A model generated the notes under the pieces. That model did not search any database and was not told where the DNA came from. It saw only the letters and a program-made list of their open reading frames with translations. DNA of 64,000 nucleotides, from positions 121,001-185,000 of the forward strand of contig NW_027133910.1 of assembly GCF_037392515.1 (NCBI RefSeq). Reading direction: 5' to 3'. The stretch is from Haliotis asinina (taxonomy: Eukaryota; Mollusca; Gastropoda; Lepetellida; Haliotidae). Below, piece by piece: positions 1-10,630 of the stretch. Position numbers and translations under genes: made by a program. Each line of letters opens with the position of its first letter. Within the stretch, counting starts at the first letter, position 1.

Positions 1-3000
1 GAAAAGTGGGAGATGACTCGCTACACATGGAAGAATCGTATAAATGCATTTTATGTTCACGTTTTAACTTCAGAATAGTAGTACAAATCACGCCACACTT
101 AGCAAAACGGTACACGTCTTAGTGTTTTATGGAATAACTGTGGTATACTGAAATTAGTCACGCCACACATGTCAAAATGGTATACCTTATTCATGGTTTT
201 GTGTAATAACTGTGGTAACGTGGTAGATTTCAAGGAACACATGTTAGAATGATATCTATGTATTGTATTTCTATGTAATAACTGTAGAAAAATGTCATAT
301 GTCTCTCTACACATAGAAGAATTGTATACATGCATTTTATTTTCACGTTTTAACTGCAGAATAGTTGTAGAAATCACGCCACACTTAGCAGAATGGTACA
401 CGTGTCTTAATATTTCATGGAATGACTGTGGTATACTGAAAGAAGTCATACTAAACATGGCGGAATGGTATACATAAATAAGAGTTTTATGTAATAACTG
501 TGGTATAGTGGTAGATATAATGTTACACATAATAGAATGGTATCCATGTATTGTATTTCTATGTAATAACTGTAGAACAGTGGCAGATGTCTCGCTACAC
601 ATGGAAGAATTGTGTACGTGTCTTTCATTTTCATGTTTTAACTGCAGAAAAGTAGTAGAAATCATGCCACACTTAGCACAACGGTATACATATCTTAGTG
701 TTTCATGGAATAACTATGGCATACTGAAAGTGGTCTAGCCAAATATGCCAGAATTGTATACATGGGTTGTATTTCTATGTAATAACTGTAGAAAAGTGGG
801 AGATGACTCGCTACACATGGAAGAATCGTATAAATGCATTTTATGTTCACGTTTTAACTTCAGAATAGTAGTAGAAATCACGCCACACTTAGCAAAACGG
901 TACACATGTCTTAGTGTTTCATGGAATAACTGTGGTATACTGAAAGTAGTCAAACCAAATTTGTCAGAATGGTATACATCATTAAGGGTTTTGTGTAATA
1001 ACTGTGGTTTAGTGGTAGAAATCAAGCTACACATGGTAGAATGGTATCCATGTATTGTATTTCTATGTAATAACTGTAGAACAGTGGCAGATGTCTCGAT
1101 ACACATGGAAAAATTGTACACATATATTTTATTTTCACGTTTTAACTGCAGAATAGTAGTAGAAGTCACGCCACACTTAGCAGAAAGGTACACATGTCTT
1201 AATGTTTCATGGAATAACTGTGGTATACAGAAAGAAGTCATACTAAACATGGCGGAATGGTATACATAAATAACAGTTTTATGTAATAACTGTGGCATAG
1301 TGGTAGATATAATGTTACACATAATAGAATGGTATCCATGTATTGTATTTCTATGAAATAACTGTAGAACAGTGGCAGATGTCTCGCTACACATGGACGA
1401 ATCGTATACGTGTATTTTATTTTCACGTTTTAACTGCAGAATAGTTGTAGAAATAACGCCACACTTAGCAGAACGGTATACATATCTTAGTGTTTCATGG
1501 AATAACTATGGTACACTGAAATTAGTCAAGCCAAAAATGCCAGAATTGTATACATGGGTTGTATTTCTATGTAATAACTGTAGAAAAGTGGGAGATGACT
1601 CGCTACACATGGAAGAATCGTATAAATGCATTTTATGTTCACGTTTTAACTTCAGAATAGTAGTACAAATCACGCCACACTTAGCAAAACGGTACACGTC
1701 TTAGTGTTTTATGGAATAACTGTGGTATACTGAAATTAGTCACGCCACACATGTCAAAATGGTATACCTTATTCATGGTTTTGTGTAATAACTGTGGTAA
1801 CGTGGTAGATTTCAAGGAACACATGTTAGAATGATATCTATGTATTGTATTTCTATGTAATAACTGTAGAAAAATGTCATATGTCTCTCTACACATAGAA
1901 GAATTGTATACATGCATTTTATTTTCACGTTTTAACTGCAGAATAGTTGTAGAAATCACGCCACACTTAGCAGAATGGTACACGTGTCTTAATATTTCAT
2001 GGAATGACTGTGGTATACTGAAAGAAGTCATACTAAACATGGCGGAATGGTATACATAAATAAGAGTTTTATGTAATAACTGTGGTATAGTGGTAGATAT
2101 AATGTTACACATAATAGAATGGTATCCATGTATTGTATTTCTATGTAATAACTGTAGAACAGTGGCAGATGTCTCGCTACACATGGAAGAATTGTGTACG
2201 TGTCTTTCATTTTCATGTTTTAACTGCAGAAAAGTAGTAGAAATCATGCCACACTTAGCACAACGGTATACATATCTTAGTGTTTCATGGAATAACTATG
2301 GCATACTGAAAGTGGTCTAGCCAAATATGCCAGAATTGTATACATGGGTTGTATTTCTATGTAATAACTGTAGAAAAGTGGGAGATGACTCGCTACACAT
2401 GGAAGAATCGTATAAATGCATTTTATGTTCACTTTTTTACTGCAGAATAGTAGTAGAAATCACGCCACACTTAGCAAAACGGTACACATGTCTTAGTGTT
2501 TCATGGAATAACTGTGGTATACTGAAGGTAGTCAAACCAAATTTGTCAGAATGGTATACATCATTAAGGGTTTTATGTAATAACTGTGGTTTAGTGGTAG
2601 AAATCAAGTTACACATGTTAGAATGATATCTATGTATTGCATTTCTATGTAATAACTGTAGAAAAGTGGCAGATGTCTCGCTACACATGGAAGAATCGTA
2701 TACATGTATTTTATTTTCACGTTTTTACTGCAGAATAGTAGTAGAAGTCACGCCACACATGGTAGAAGTAATCATGCCTTAGAGTTTCATGATATAAATG
2801 TAGTATAGTTGTCTAAGGCATACAAGGCAGAATGGTATACACGGATTAGAGTTTTATGTTAAAACTGTGGTATGGTGGTGGACGTGACGCCACACATGGC
2901 AGAATCGTATACATAGAGCAGAGTTTGATGGAATATCTGTGGTATAGTGGTAGAAATCAAGTTACACATGGCAGAATGGTATCCATTTATTGCATTTCTA

Positions 3001-3236
3001 TGTGATAACTGTAGAAAAATCGCAGAGGTCTCGCTACACATGGAAGAATCGTATACGTGTACTTTATTTTCAAGTTTTAAGTGCAGAATAGTAGTAGAAG
3101 TCACGACGCACATGGCAGAAGTAAACATGTCTTAGAGTTTCATGGAATAACTCTGGTATAGTGGTGGAAGTCACGCTACACATGGTAGAATGGTATCGAT
3201 GTATTTTGTTTCTATGTAATAACTGTAGAAACGTAA
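1..3236. repeat. 72-bp tandem satellite array with higher-order structure
   Basis: Diverged monomers of about 72 bp recur throughout, each carrying a core like 'taataactgtagaa' or 'taactgtggtatag' followed by 'cacgccacac' or 'ctacacatgg'. Four monomer classes alternate, so the same class returns about 288-289 bp later (for example 790, 1079 and 1367). A near-identical 1,582-bp duplication is superimposed: bases 1-839 match 1583-2421. Because 72 is divisible by three, chance open frames run on both strands with a 24-residue period; these are not genes. The last monomers (about 2760-3236) are the most diverged, as expected at an array edge. The array runs off the left end of the window. Confidence 0.93.
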
Positions 3237-3239
3237 TAT

Positions 3240-3434
3240 CAAGCACAACTCTATCCAGGAAAGAGATTTTCTAGTTTCTGTTAATTTTACTTGAAACCGG
3301 TTTTTCCTTGGTTTGTTATTCTTGGTATTAGAGGACCTTTCTTTGGAAACCTCGTGAAGTTCCTCCAAGGTCCGAGCGGCAGCATAAACACAGCAGTTGA
3401 CTTCATTTAATGAACAGTCGACAGAATGTTTCAT
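3240..3434 (-). pseudogene. Fragment of RLE-type non-LTR retrotransposon ORF (upstream part)
   Basis: The minus-strand frame beginning at 3434 contains 'YAAARTLEELHEV' followed by a basic, charged stretch rich in K and R. It reads into satellite sequence after about 3240. This pattern resembles the region upstream of the reverse transcriptase in invertebrate retroelements that end in a restriction-like endonuclease. That resemblance is from memory of the family. The piece sits at lower coordinates than the C-terminal pieces on the same strand, so element order is broken: it is either a rearrangement or a second copy. It abuts the 72-bp array directly. There is no start codon context or full domain, so it is treated as a fossil fragment. 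Confidence 0.45.
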
Positions 3435-4185
3435 GGAAATAATGTCATTTTATAAATCACTTTCAGTTTTGGGAAAAGATTGACTGGTTTGTTTGATTGA
3501 CCTCCGTCTTTCCAAAAGTGTAACAGATATTTCATCATAAACAGAGTGAAACAAAATATACACAGGGTTTTCTGAAGGTCAGCAATTTAGGAAGAGGAAG
3601 AGTGAGGATCCAAAATTTCAGGGCCAATTGGCTGTAAGCCGGAAGAGTTTGTTTCTGGAAAGAGGTTCACGCGGACGTCCATCAGATGTTTTGAATCTGC
3701 TGCCACTTGAGCAGTTTGCTCATGCAAAGGTTCCTGATGGGCATTAGTTGTGGGTTGAACTGGCTCACGGGGCATAAGATGATGAAAACCGCCGGAGTTG
3801 ATCTCGGAAATTTTGCTCCGTCAGGTAAGCATACATGGGCATGCATTGTCGCAATGTAGCTTAAGCGACTTGCCATTAATACGTGAATTATCAGGCCATC
3901 CAGTCGCCATTGCACAGTCGAGTAGTGTCGATTTGAGATGTTTTGACCACGATGTACTTGGCCGGGTTCTGTGCCTTCCCCTGGGGTAAGTCCCATCTCC
4001 AGTAAGGTTGGTTTGACTTCCGGAGGAAGGCTGACTGGGCTGCGGAAGTGAAAGGATATTTTCCTCTGATCTGTCAGTAACCCCGTTAGATAACAAGCTT
4101 CGGGGTTAAGCCCTAACTGGGTGATAAAAAAAATAAACAAAATTCCCCTATCTAGGCCCACCAGGGAGAGGCGTACATCATCTGG
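3435..4185. other. Low-information stretch between retroelement fragments
   Basis: Three short overlapping minus-strand frames (3587-3775, 3682-4161, 3821-4096) occur here in different phases. None shows a domain I recognise. They could be decayed upstream sequence of the neighbouring retroelement, but nothing in them proves it. Confidence 0.3.
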
Positions 4186-4344
4186 CCATGTTTATGTTTT
4201 ATAGATTGAGATAGGAATGCAGAAGAGAGGGTTCGGGTGATCCTGGCACAGTCAGGCTGGTAAAGCTCATCATCAGCTCAGTGCACTCGCCCCCCTCTAC
4301 TCGCAGTTCAGACAGCGAATAAGACCTCTCCCAGAAAACACTGC

Positions 4345-4716
4345 CTAGTCGAACCCACCAAGAACTTTCCGGATAATATGGAGGCTCCCCAACACTGCAG
4401 CCTTCTGCATTACGCAGATTGTTAGAAGGGCTGTGCTCCCGGCGGAGAACCCGGGCACGCTCCTGATCTGCGCCAAGAGATCAGGGGGTACCAAACCAAG
4501 GGCACCGTGAACAATGGGTAGCCTAACGACAGTGTACATGGGATGCAAGCGAGACATTTCAAAGGCGAGGTCTGCATATATATCATACTGTTCCTGAATC
4601 TTGTCAATCACATTGATGTCAAAAGGGACAGAATTTTCAATGATATAAATAATTACATTGGTTTTATCAAAAAGGACAAGATCAGGTTTGTTGGCTGAAT
4701 TCGTCTCAGGCTGCAT
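4345..4716 (-). pseudogene. Restriction-like endonuclease domain of non-LTR retrotransposon
   Basis: A 123-codon frame encodes a fold recognisable by its motif order: 'KPDLVLFDK' with the PD pair, 'IIENSVPFD' with the acidic residue two before VP, then a helical stretch through 'IQEQYDIYADLAFEMSRL', a hydrophobic 'VVRLPIVHGALG', and the terminal 'LLTICVMQKAAVLGSLHII'. In functional elements this domain nicks the genomic target before target-primed reverse transcription in the nucleus. Here the stop follows 'LGGFD' at the normal family terminus, so the C-terminus is intact. The upstream protein is missing, so the copy cannot be autonomous. Confidence 0.7.
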
Positions 4717-4753
4717 ATTGGCCTATTCCAGAAAATTTTAAAAATATCATTTT

Positions 4754-5251
4754 CTAGGACGCCGTGGACATGTTCAGGGCCGTACCATGGATGGACCTAG
4801 GGGTCAAAGCCACAGGCATGGTGGAGACGATAATAAAAGCAGCAAGCCATGCCATCATGTCTTTTAAGATATGGTGTTTGTGCCAACGAACGGCATCCAC
4901 TGACAAGGTGTTGGACAGTCTCCGTAAATTCATTGCAAAGACGACATTTCGTTCACATTTGTTTAAGAATGACATGATGGCGATTGGAAGTGACTGGTCC
5001 TGAGCAGCAAAAAGAAAGCCCCCAGTTTCACATTTGAGACCAGCCGACTTCATCCAGGCGAAGGAGTCGGTTGGATTGCTGTTCTGTTCCACGCACTGCA
5101 TGCACATACGATGCAATGGCTTCTCAGACAGCTTTTCCACAAAGGCCCGACTCTGGGCAGACTTGGTGAAGGACTTCACCAGGTTTACTCCCATCGCTGT
5201 ACCGTCCATCGGTAGATCATTATTAGCACTCCTGATAATCCAGCCTAGCAA
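4754..5251 (-). pseudogene. Retrotransposon linker region between RT and endonuclease
   Basis: This is a 165-codon frame. Residues near 45-80 ('LSEKPLHRMCM', 'FAWMKSAGLK', 'AAQDQSLP') match the conserved block that precedes the CCHC-like finger in RLE-type non-LTR proteins. After 'DQSLP' the translation stops resembling the family, and the expected C-x2-C...H...C finger is not readable. A frameshift or rearrangement therefore lies near 4990. The frame is separated from the endonuclease frame by about 35 bases containing stops. Transcription and function are unlikely. Confidence 0.6.
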
Positions 5252-5254
5252 TAA

Positions 5255-5850
5255 CTATCACAATTCGTCACAGAGGCAACAACTGACTCACCAACTGTTC
5301 TTCCATCTTTCTTTTCTGCTACCTACCAATTCGAGTGATCGATATCAAAACATTTGAGCAGATATGGGAGTGAACTACTCCAGCCTTCATGTTTAGCTAG
5401 CTCAGCTAAATATTTCAGACCAAATGTTTGATCACAACTCCTGCCATGATAGTATAGTTGAAAACACCAGCCCTCTTCTGGTAAGCACAACCTGAATGGA
5501 TTTCAATGCTTGACCGAGGCCTTTTGGTGTGGAGGTTGCTTGTAAAACGTGCGACAACAGATGGTTTGAACGCTGTTTTATACTATATATGAAATATGTA
5601 ACAGCCTTGAACAGCGTGTACCACAGCGTTTCTCGATTGTGGCGTCGTTGTCTGTAACAGTATAGGGTAAGTGTCAAGTACTGTGTGCCAACGAGACGAG
5701 GCGACGAGATTTCATTAGTTTTTAAATCTACTTTTATCAAAATCTGTAACACAAAGGATTAAAAACATTTGCTTGCAATTCTGGCCGCCTTGCAACCTCT
5801 ATCACCAAAAGCCTCATTATACCGAACTTTTATCGTAGAATCAGTGATCG
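5255..5850. other. No recognisable feature
   Basis: I see no conserved frame, repeat or RNA signal here. A 106-codon minus frame at 5432-5752 has no recognisable motif and is treated as chance. Confidence 0.5.
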
Positions 5851-5854
5851 TAGT

Positions 5855-5990
5855 TCAATGCCGCATTTAGCAATATTCCAACAATATCACGGTGCTGAAC
5901 ACCAGAAATGGGCTTCACGTGTTGGGATTAGACCATGGGTCTTCAGCGTGACAAGCAGATGCTATAACCATTAGATTACCCCACAGCCCC
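5855..5990 (-). repeat. tRNA-derived SINE copy
   Basis: Read on the minus strand, the element starts at 5990 with a tRNA-like head: an A-box-like 'taatctaatggttatagc' and a degraded B-box near 'ggtctaatccc'. The body follows with 'gtgatattgttggaatatt'. Compared with the other copies here the B-box has lost its 'gttcga' core, so this copy is probably silent. Confidence 0.75.
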
Positions 5991-6426
5991 TTGAAATCAG
6001 ACCTAATAAGAGAGCATTACGTCTTTGATGTCAACATTGCATTTTAAATTTTTAGGATATCAACAGCACGATGCACATCAAATGAATTCAACAAAAAGAC
6101 AGGAAAAACCCAGATAAAATAATGTTCCATGAGAAAAAAAGACAACGAATGTTATGTACCATTTTATATCCGTTTTCACAATTTAAGAACATTATATATT
6201 CCACCATTTTGCCGTATCAATCATAGTGAATATATATTAAAGGCATTCTTGAAAACAACAAATTTACAAATAGTCAAAATTCTATCGGTATACCTATCCT
6301 TAATTCAACAATAGCAAATCTGTTTTAAATGCTATATGTCTGTGCACACATGTATTGTACTAAAGGCCTGTAGCCTCTTAAGTTCCCTGAATGAAAAAAA
6401 AAAGTTGAATTCAGTGGATAGATATG

Positions 6427-6524
6427 GGTGAGTGTGGTTTTATGCCGCATTTAGCAATATTCAAGCAATATCACGGTTGTGGACATGGCTTTTACCCATT
6501 GTGCTCATGTGAGGAATAGAACGC
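6427..6524 (-). repeat. Truncated SINE copy lacking the tRNA head
   Basis: The SINE body 'gccgcatttagcaatattc' is present, followed by a degenerate remnant of the B-box region ('aggaatagaacgc'). Homology then stops before the A-box half of the head, so this is a fragment. Confidence 0.65.
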
Positions 6525-7121
6525 ATAAACAGGGACATTTTTTTCATTCTGATTTTTTATTACGCATAGATAGCCATGAGGCCAACAGTACAACATGTGT
6601 AAACAGTGAGGTAAAGACACAGATATGCCCCACTGTGATAATGCGGATCTTAGTACAATTAATATGATTATACATTCGCAGCTTTTTTTTTTGTTTCGAG
6701 TACAAACACTTTTTTTAAACGATACATAGTCTTAAAAGTCTATTGTTATCGTTTGTCTCCATCAATTCAAGAAACATTTGGACACGAAGGTGTGTACGAC
6801 AACATTCAGGTAAATATCTAGCACGATACAATAATCATACATGGCAACGCTCAGCTAAATTGTTTCCGTGCTGTGGGAGAGTTCCTGCGGAATAATGGTG
6901 TTGAGACTTCCTCCTGGCCTACAAGGAGACCTGGAGCCGGATTAATAGATTCTAAGAGTTAAAAAGAATTCTTAACTCAGGTTAATTCTTAGAAAAATTC
7001 AATTTTTAATCTTAAATTAATAAAGTGATTTTAGTCTTAGAAGAACTCATAACTTTACAAAAAGTTAGGAGTCCTCAGCATGCACTCCTGGCAAGTTAAG
7101 AATTTTCTTACCTGAGAAAAG
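6525..7121. other. 5' flank of Harbinger transposase; A/T-rich
   Basis: This is mostly A/T-rich sequence. Between about 6950 and 7100 there are several short copies of 'ttaag', 'cttaa' or 'ttctta' in both orientations ('aattcttaactcagg', 'gttaagaattttcttac'). They could be subterminal binding sites of the Harbinger element, whose left end would be expected here. I could not identify a terminal inverted repeat or target duplication. Confidence 0.35.
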
Positions 7122-8692
7122 ATGGCTGCCCAGCGTCACCACCTGAGAGTTTTTCGACCACGAAAAGACATATTTACGGCGTATAATGACACCGAATTGA
7201 TATCTCGGTACCGCCTGGACAGTGGTGGCATGAAGTTTGTCACTGATTTGGTCAGAAATGAACTGACGTCTCCAACCAAGCGGAACATGGCCATAGACGC
7301 TGACAGCAAAGTTGCTATTACCCTTCGGTACCTAGCCACCGGAAAAATGCAACTTTGCAATGGAGATGATTTTGGAGTAAGCCAACCCACCGTTAGTAAT
7401 GTCATTACAGATACCTTAAATGCTTTATGTACACCTCAACTTATTGGCCGATTCATTAGAATGCCCATAAACAGACAAGAAATACAGCACCATCAACGCC
7501 AGTTTCATGAAATCGGTGGATTCCCAGGAGTTGTTGGGGTTATAGATGGCACCCATGTCCGGATAATTTCACCAACTGAGCATGAGAATGAATATGTTAA
7601 CAGGAAGATCTTCCATTCGTTGAATGTTCAAGTGGTTTTTGATTCCGACGACAGAATCTCGGACATAATTGCGAAGTGGCCGGGCGCTACACACGACTCG
7701 CGCATCCTGAACGAAAGTGGTGTCAGGTTATTGTTTGACCATGGAATCATACCTAATGGTTGCCATTTGCTTGGAGACAGTGGTTATCCGTGTCGCAGGT
7801 GGCTTTTGACACCATTTATCAACCCACAAGCTGGACAAGGGACAAGATACAACAGGTAAATGACCGCTAAATATCATGCAAACTGGTAGCATGAAGAAGG
7901 AGAGTGACTTCCCTTGGTAATCGGGATAACCAAAACATTAAATTATACTGGAACGTAACAAATCCTTATAAATATAATCCAAATATATATCATGTATATA
8001 CAGTAAATAATATTATAATAATAGCCTTGTAACAACTTTAAGTGTGAGATGTAACAGATTTTTCAACATATGTGTATTACAGCTACTGGTATTACAAAAT
8101 GTTTTCAGTGCACACAGGGCCACCAGGTGTGTTGTTGAAAGAGCAATAGGGCAGTTGAAAAGAAGATTTCGTGTTCTTCACGGTGAAATTCGTCTCAAAC
8201 CCGAAAAGGCAGCAAAGGTTTATATAAGCTTTTAATGTCGTATCATGCATTCCTATTGATGAAAATTGATATTGTTACTCATGAAATGTTTGTAATCAAC
8301 AGTTATACAGTAAATGTTATCACGTTACACCAGAGACCATATAATAGACTCTGGTTACACAAAGATGACTGTGAAATGTTTGTATTGAGATATTGAGATG
8401 TATTTCTACAACTGCAGAATTCATTGTCATGTTAATCAAAAATAAATAGGCAATTTTTAATTCCTTGTAATCCTCCTCAGACTGTAAACTACTATATCAA
8501 ATGCAATGTAATACATTAACAGGTTATAACAGTTTGTGCGATGCTGCACAACATCTGCAAGGACAGAAACATTGGCCTGCCTCAGGGAGTCCACCAGTAG
8601 TACCAGGCAACGATGGCTTCAACTTGCCTATCGTTCAACCAGCTGGGAATGGTCTCCGATATAGGCAGCAGTTTGTCAACACTCACTTCTAA
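7122..8692 (+). CDS. PIF/Harbinger transposase (HARBI1-like), three exons, frameshift in exon 3
   Basis: The product is a DDE-superfamily nuclease that would cut and reinsert a Harbinger element in the nucleus. Exon 1 (7122-7855) runs from the ATG through an N-terminal helix-turn-helix-like region ('DDFGVSQPTVSNVI', residues 82-95) into the catalytic core: D142 in 'GVIDGTHV', 'ATHDSR', and D219 in 'GDSGYP'. A GT donor at 7856 joins an AG at 8107-8108 in matching phase. Exon 2 (8109-8217) supplies E255 in 'VVERAIGQLKRRF', 36 residues after D219. A GT at 8218 joins an AG at 8521-8522, and exon 3 (8523-8692) gives 'VCAMLHNICKDRN' and the terminal 'RYRQQFVNTHF'. The total of about 337 codons fits the family. 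Near 8585-8600 the frame must slip by one base, because the in-frame reading stops at 8598. Confidence 0.88.
7856..8108 (+). other. Intron 1 of Harbinger transposase
   Basis: The donor 'aacag|gtaaat' and acceptor 'ttttcag|tgcac' join in phase 2 and produce a continuous 'YNSAHRATRCVVERA' reading. This is the usual family sequence around the catalytic glutamate. The phase agreement makes the call strong. Confidence 0.8.
8218..8522 (+). other. Intron 2 of Harbinger transposase
   Basis: The donor 'gcaaag|gtttat' and acceptor 'attaacag|gttata' join in phase 0 to give 'KAAKVITVCAMLHN', a standard C-terminal block of HARBI1-like proteins. Reading through instead ends at once in 'KVYISF' plus a stop. 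Confidence 0.78.
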
Positions 8693-8699
8693 ATTCCAA

Positions 8700-10625
8700 A
8701 GGTAAAATCTTACATGCAATGAAAGAGACAGTATGATATTTTAACAAACAATTTTATTGTATTCAGTTCAACAGACAACAGATAAATACATACCAGTTAA
8801 TGGCTAAACCTATAGAGATCTTCAACAAGTATCAACCAAATAATTTACTTTTTACAATTCCTGATAATTAAAAGGTAGTAGCATTTCACCAAGTGCTCCA
8901 TTTGTAAAAGTGTATTAGTCTAATATAAGGAATATGAATATTGAGGCTTCCGCATTCAAACAGTCGAAATATGTTAAAATCCTCCAAAATTGAACAGACT
9001 ACTAGACTGATGTGAGGCAATTCTACATGTATAGCAAATGCATCCCTCTGTGATCCAAACGGTCAGATACCGTGGCTTGCAGATAGTGTTAACATATACA
9101 TTTTACCACGGTTTCAAATAGATATCGGAGAGACGTTGCTGAGGCATGACCTAACCCTCTAACGATTTGCTAACAGAATGAAACTTATAGTACAGAGGTC
9201 ATAAATCCATCCCTCTTGCACAAATAACAACATTTTGTTTGGCGGCAGAACAGTATTATGACAGAAAAGCATTGAATGTATATAAGGGAGCAATTTCTTT
9301 GGTAAACATGGGGAAAACATTCATGTCTGCCTTGTTATCATGAAAAAATAATTCATACCAAAATTAATTATTACATATAACCAGCATTAGCATTCAGATG
9401 TTTGGAAAATATAAGTACAGAATATTAGTTTCATCATGTACCAGTGAAAGCTTAGAGAAAGACACCAGCCATGAGAAGTAAATCTCACCTCATCGACATT
9501 CTGTTGAAAAAAATATGACCACACAATCTCACGGATGTTCTAGTTAAAATCCTAACCTGAGCTAATCAGAACTCCACTGTAAGAAAAAACATTCACTAAG
9601 ACAAGGGCTATGTCTAGACAGTTTAATAAACTGCTTTGATGAGGTAAACATGCCATATACAATTAAATAACATTATTCTAACACCAATTAAGGGTCGTTA
9701 AGATTTAGCCCAGAGCAAGCAATCAACCATGCAATATATGTGCCAACAAGAATAATGCCACTTAGAATAAGATTAAAAGATTAAGTGCTCTCGTTGTCTG
9801 GTCTTTAAAGTTGTTCTCTGAGGACACACCCCATTTTGTTTATTCTGCATCTCATTAGCTATTGTAGGTTAGTCCCATTTTTATATAAAGCAACAAATGA
9901 TAATCTTTGTATTGTTTCAATTTTAATGTAAAAGTCTCCAACTACTTTTGTCCATCAGTAGGGTTTAGACTCCCTAAACAGGCCAGTTCTAGCTCTCAGC
10001 CCAGCTTCTTGTGACTTCGGACTCTGCTGAGTTAATTCCCCCAAGCAGACCATCACGCCAGTTAGATTTCAGGGATTTCACTGGAACCCTCACTTGGACC
10101 CAAGACCCTTATCATAACACTATGTTACCTTATGCCCTATTCCTGCCCTAAGGCCTAATACAGTGACCAAACAATACTAGCACCTGTCTAATCCGACACA
10201 CTGTCAAAACTGTCATAAAAGTTTGGTCTCACCTTTCTTCAACGATGCCTGAGAGTGTTATACGTTTATGATATCATTGTACCTGTTAAAGCAAAGTATA
10301 GAGAGAATTAGCTAAATGGTTTTGGAAAGTTGGAAAGCTAAATGATTTAATGTATCTACGCCTACCTATGAACATTTAAACCCCTTTTAAGGAAAAGTGG
10401 GTAATGAAAAAATGACTAACACCTTGCATGTTATCTGATGCAGTCAAACCTGCTAATGCCATATTTCATATGCAATATGAAATGCTGTTATGTGTCTACA
10501 CATAGTTATGAATACCAACACATCTGCCAAGAAACACATAACAAATTCTAACACCCGACCCCATCCCATCCCACTCCCATGAATATATCGTATGGTGGAA
10601 ATTTATATATGACATGCTCAAAGTT
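8700..10625. other. Non-coding interval between convergent Harbinger genes
   Basis: A/T-rich sequence with no frame of interest and no recognisable repeat. It lies between the 3' ends of the transposase and the Myb-like gene, so it probably holds both 3' UTRs and internal element sequence. Confidence 0.5.
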
Positions 10626-10630
10626 CGTTC

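Larger units (their letters stand above)
4190..5251 (-). mobile_element. 5'-truncated RLE-type (R2/R4/NeSL-like) non-LTR retrotransposon
   Basis: Two successive minus-strand frames (5251-4754, then 4716-4345) line up in order with the C-terminal half of invertebrate non-LTR polymerases that carry a restriction-like endonuclease instead of an APE endonuclease. The first holds 'FAWMKSAGLKCETGGF' and 'AAQDQSLP', typical of the linker after the reverse transcriptase. The second holds 'KPDLVLFDK', then 'IIENSVPFD', a helix with 'YDIYADL', and 'GALGLVPPDL', ending 'HIIRKVLGGFD'. From 4344 down to about 4190 lies the probable 3' UTR. The reverse transcriptase itself is absent. The exact clade cannot be settled from this fragment. 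Confidence 0.72.

Noticed and set aside
735..1394. 219-codon minus frame in the 72-bp array
   Set aside because: A 24-residue periodic frame appears on both strands. It is explained by the unit length being divisible by three.
3587..4161. Overlapping minus frames between retroelement pieces
   Set aside because: Three different phases and no recognisable domain; listed only as a low-information stretch.
5855..5990. Possible functional tRNA gene
   Set aside because: Only A- and B-box-like parts exist, fused to a SINE body. No cloverleaf can be drawn and the B-box is degraded.
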